In this document: positions 8,983-10,621 of the stretch, in pieces | Numbering within the stretch: position 1 is the stretch's first letter | How the letters are laid out: the number at the start of each line of letters is the position of its first letter | Assembly: GCA_016795125.1 (NCBI GenBank) | Contig: JAEUIG010000172.1 | Location: 1 to 10,621 of the forward strand | Length of the DNA stretch: 10,621 nucleotides | Direction: 5' to 3' | DNA from: Planctomycetaceae bacterium | GTDB taxonomy: Bacteria; Planctomycetota; Planctomycetia; Planctomycetales; Planctomycetaceae | Program-made: the position numbers and the translations under genes | Notes under the pieces: model-generated | Database searches by the model: none | What the model was told of the DNA's origin: nothing | The model's input: only the letters and a program-made list of their open reading frames with translations

Positions 8983-10524
8983 ATGGACCATAACGGCAAA
9001 CTGTACATCGAGACGGTCGGCTGCCAGATGAACGTGCTGGACAGCGAACTGGTCGTCGCTGCGCTGCGCCAATCCGGCTATTCGCTGACGGACAGTCCCA
9101 AAGAGGCCGACACGGTCCTGTTTAATACGTGCAGCGTGCGCGAGCATGCAGAACAGAAAATCTACAGCTCGGTCGGCCGGCTCAAGTACAGCAAGCAGAC
9201 GCGGCCGCAGCAGGTGATCGGCGTCATCGGCTGCATGGCGCAGAAAGACCAGCAGTCGATTTTTCAGCGGGCGCCGCACGTCGATCTCGTCGTCGGCACC
9301 GGACAGCTGGCGGAGATTCCGCGTCTCGTGGATGAAGCGCGGCGGACTCGCGAGAAGCAGCTCGCCGTGAGTCTCGGCCGCACCGACGGGCATCGCGAAG
9401 AAGTCGCCCGCAGCTTCGAAAGTTACGATCCGCTGCGCGACCCGGAGATGCGGCCGACGCCGTGGCAGGCGTACGTGCGGATCATGATCGGCTGCGACAA
9501 GTTCTGCACCTACTGCGTCGTGCCGACGACCCGCGGGCCCGAACAGAGCCGTTCGCCACAGCAGATTCTCCGCGAAGTGCACGCGCTGGCAGATGCGGGC
9601 GTGAAGGAAATCACGCTCCTTGGGCAGACGGTCAACAGCTACAAGGTAACCGAGAACGGCAAACTGCACCGCCTGAGCGATCTGCTGCTGTTGATCCACG
9701 ACGTGCCGGGAATCGCGCGGATCAAGTTCGTCACGAACTTTCCGAAGGACATGACGGACGACCTGCTGCAGGCGGTCCGCGACCTTTCCAAGGTGTCGCG
9801 CTACCTGCACGTGCCGTTGCAGTCTGGCTGCGACACCGTGCTGAAACGCATGAAGCGACTGTATACGGTCGCTGAATACCGCGACATGATGCACCGGATT
9901 CGCGCGACGGTACCGGGCTGTGCCGTGTCGAGTGACTTCATCGTGGGATTCTGCGGGGAGAACGAAGAGTCGTTCCAGAAAAGTGTCGACGCCGTGCGGG
10001 AGTTCCGGTTCAAGAACAGCTTCATCTTCAAGTACAGCAGCCGGCCGGGAACGAAGGCGGACGATCTCTACGCCGACGACGTGCCCGATGAAGTGAAACG
10101 GGAGCGGAATAACCTCCTGCTGGCCGAGCAGACGCGGATCAGCGCCGAAGACAACGCGGAGTTCATCGGCCGCGCGGTGCAGGTGCTTGTCGAGGGGCCG
10201 AGCAAGCGGACGCTCAAGCATCACGGCGAAGGGGCGGCTCTGCCGGGCTGGCATGGCGGCGCTGCAGAAGGGGACGCCGCCGATCGTGCCGCCGATCGTG
10301 TCGTCGAACTGTCGCCGGGAAACGGCGGCGTGCCCGAGACACGCATGCAGCTCACCGGGCGGACGGCGTGCGATCGAATCGTGGTGTTCGACGGCAACTC
10401 GCGGCTGTCCGGGTCCGTCGCCGAGATCGAGATCGAAGACTGCACGCCCACGACGCTCCTCGGCGCCATCAGAACGCGGCAGGTGCAGCACGGCTCGACA
10501 ACCCTGCTGCCGATCCTGAGTTAG
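8983..10524 (+). CDS. miaB: tRNA-2-methylthio-N6-isopentenyladenosine(37) synthase MiaB
   Basis: A 513-residue radical-SAM methylthiotransferase that adds a methylthio group to N6-isopentenyladenosine 37 of tRNAs reading codons that start with U. The N-terminal UPF0004 domain has its three cluster cysteines: C14 (ETVGCQMN), C50 (FNTCSVRE) and C84 (VIGCMAQ). The radical-SAM cluster is C171-x3-C175-x2-C178 (GCDKFCTYC), followed by VPTTRG, LLGQTVNSY and HVPLQSG, all MiaB hallmarks. The C-terminal TRAM domain (about 395-495) is split by about 45 Gly/Ala/Asp-rich residues between VEGPSKR (403-409) and MQLTGRT (455-461); this explains most of the excess over the 440-475 residues usual for the family. 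The family segment GFPGE reads GFCGE here (C324). The start at 8983 is preceded by AAGG, a weak ribosome-binding site, and gives the expected N-terminus. The partner enzyme gene miaA is not in the window. Confidence 0.97.
   Translation: MDHNGKLYIETVGCQMNVLDSELVVAALRQSGYSLTDSPKEADTVLFNTCSVREHAEQKIYSSVGRLKYSKQTRPQQVIGVIGCMAQKDQQSIFQRAPHVDLVVGTGQLAEIPRLVDEARRTREKQLAVSLGRTDGHREEVARSFESYDPLRDPEMRPTPWQAYVRIMIGCDKFCTYCVVPTTRGPEQSRSPQQILREVHALADAGVKEITLLGQTVNSYKVTENGKLHRLSDLLLLIHDVPGIARIKFVTNFPKDMTDDLLQAVRDLSKVSRYLHVPLQSGCDTVLKRMKRLYTVAEYRDMMHRIRATVPGCAVSSDFIVGFCGENEESFQKSVDAVREFRFKNSFIFKYSSRPGTKADDLYADDVPDEVKRERNNLLLAEQTRISAEDNAEFIGRAVQVLVEGPSKRTLKHHGEGAALPGWHGGAAEGDAADRAADRVVELSPGNGGVPETRMQLTGRTACDRIVVFDGNSRLSGSVAEIEIEDCTPTTLLGAIRTRQVQHGSTTLLPILS
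10276..10299 (+). repeat. Exact 12-bp tandem duplication within miaB
   Basis: GCCGCCGATCGT occurs twice head to tail, encoding A-A-D-R-A-A-D-R (residues 432-439) in the extra segment of the TRAM domain. Because it is 12 bp long, the frame is preserved. A diverged further half-unit (GTCGTCGA) follows. This looks like a recent slippage event in a tolerant loop. Confidence 0.75.
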
Positions 10525-10531
10525 TCGTGAC

Positions 10532-10566
10532 GCGAAACCGACAGCGTTCGTCGCTTGCGGTTTCGC
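10532..10566. terminator. Long interrupted hairpin after miaB, containing the inverted 16-bp motif
   Basis: GCGAAACCG (10532-10540) pairs with CGGTTTCGC (10558-10566). After a 2x2 mismatch, AGCG (10543-10546) pairs with CGCT (10552-10555) around TTCGT. The right arm, extended by one base to 10567, is the exact reverse complement of 8935-8950; the left arm resembles the same motif with 16 of 20 bases shared. The hairpin starts 8 bases after the miaB stop codon. It lacks a T-run, so a terminator or 3'-end-stabilising role is inferred from position and symmetry only; a REP-like interspersed element is the other reading. Confidence 0.45.
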
Positions 10567-10576
10567 AGCAGCGAAC

Positions 10577-10621
10577 GTGGCGCGCTACCTGCGTTTGATC
10601 ACGCGGCGGACGCCAGCCGGG
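10577..10621. other. Possible edge of another gene, orientation unclear
   Basis: Two readings are plausible and cannot both be right. On the plus strand, GTG at 10577 opens M-A-R-Y-L-R-L-I-T-R-R-T-P-A-G to the window end. On the minus strand, a frame entering at the edge reads P-A-G-V-R-R-V-I-K-R-R and stops at 10585-10587, resembling a basic C-terminus that would be convergent with miaB. Both have high third-position GC. The stretch is too short to decide or to name a product. Confidence 0.25.

Noticed and set aside
8818..10491. 557-codon open frame on the minus strand opposite miaB
   Set aside because: No recognisable motif and an antisense-type composition; miaB on the plus strand has every catalytic residue.

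Overview
The window is about 10.6 kb of GC-rich bacterial chromosome. The gene families, the weak or absent Shine-Dalgarno sites and the heptanucleotide insertion in asnS together suggest a member of the Planctomycetota; this is an inference from content, since no rRNA or other taxonomic marker is present. It carries five complete genes and one gene cut by the left edge. No tRNA, rRNA, CRISPR array, insertion sequence or phage gene was seen.

Layout, left to right. (1) On the minus strand at the left edge is the N-terminal half of an FHA-GGDEF protein, a probable phospho-peptide-sensing diguanylate cyclase. (2) A divergent spacer of about 275 bp follows. (3) A secreted type I (Cys-type) sulfatase lies on the plus strand, with a signal peptide and a C-terminal beta-rich extension. 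(4) A large MMPL/RND-type membrane transporter is next on the plus strand; its leader holds a very stable UNCG hairpin. (5) Asparaginyl-tRNA synthetase (asnS) lies on the minus strand, convergent with the transporter. (6) A GT-C/PMT-like membrane glycosyltransferase is divergent from asnS on the plus strand. (7) miaB, the tRNA-2-methylthio-N6-isopentenyladenosine synthase, is on the plus strand. (8) The last 40 or so bases may hold the edge of another gene, orientation unclear.

The genes do not form an obvious pathway. asnS and miaB are translation housekeeping genes; the sulfatase, transporter and glycosyltransferase concern polysaccharide degradation, envelope lipids or export, and envelope glycosylation; the FHA-GGDEF protein is a signalling gene. 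Most neighbours are divergent, convergent or separated by more than 100 bp, so most genes are probably transcribed alone.

The most unusual content is small-scale. asnS contains an in-frame insertion made of degenerate 7-nt tandem repeats, G-rich on the coding strand, close to the active-site loop. miaB has an enlarged TRAM domain containing an exact 12-bp tandem duplication. A 16-bp motif, TGCGAAACCGCAAGCG, occurs before miaB and again, inverted, in a long hairpin after it; a near-copy with one extra base lies in a loop-coding part of the glycosyltransferase gene. I found no convincing new multi-gene system. These short interspersed elements, some residing in essential genes, are the best lead.
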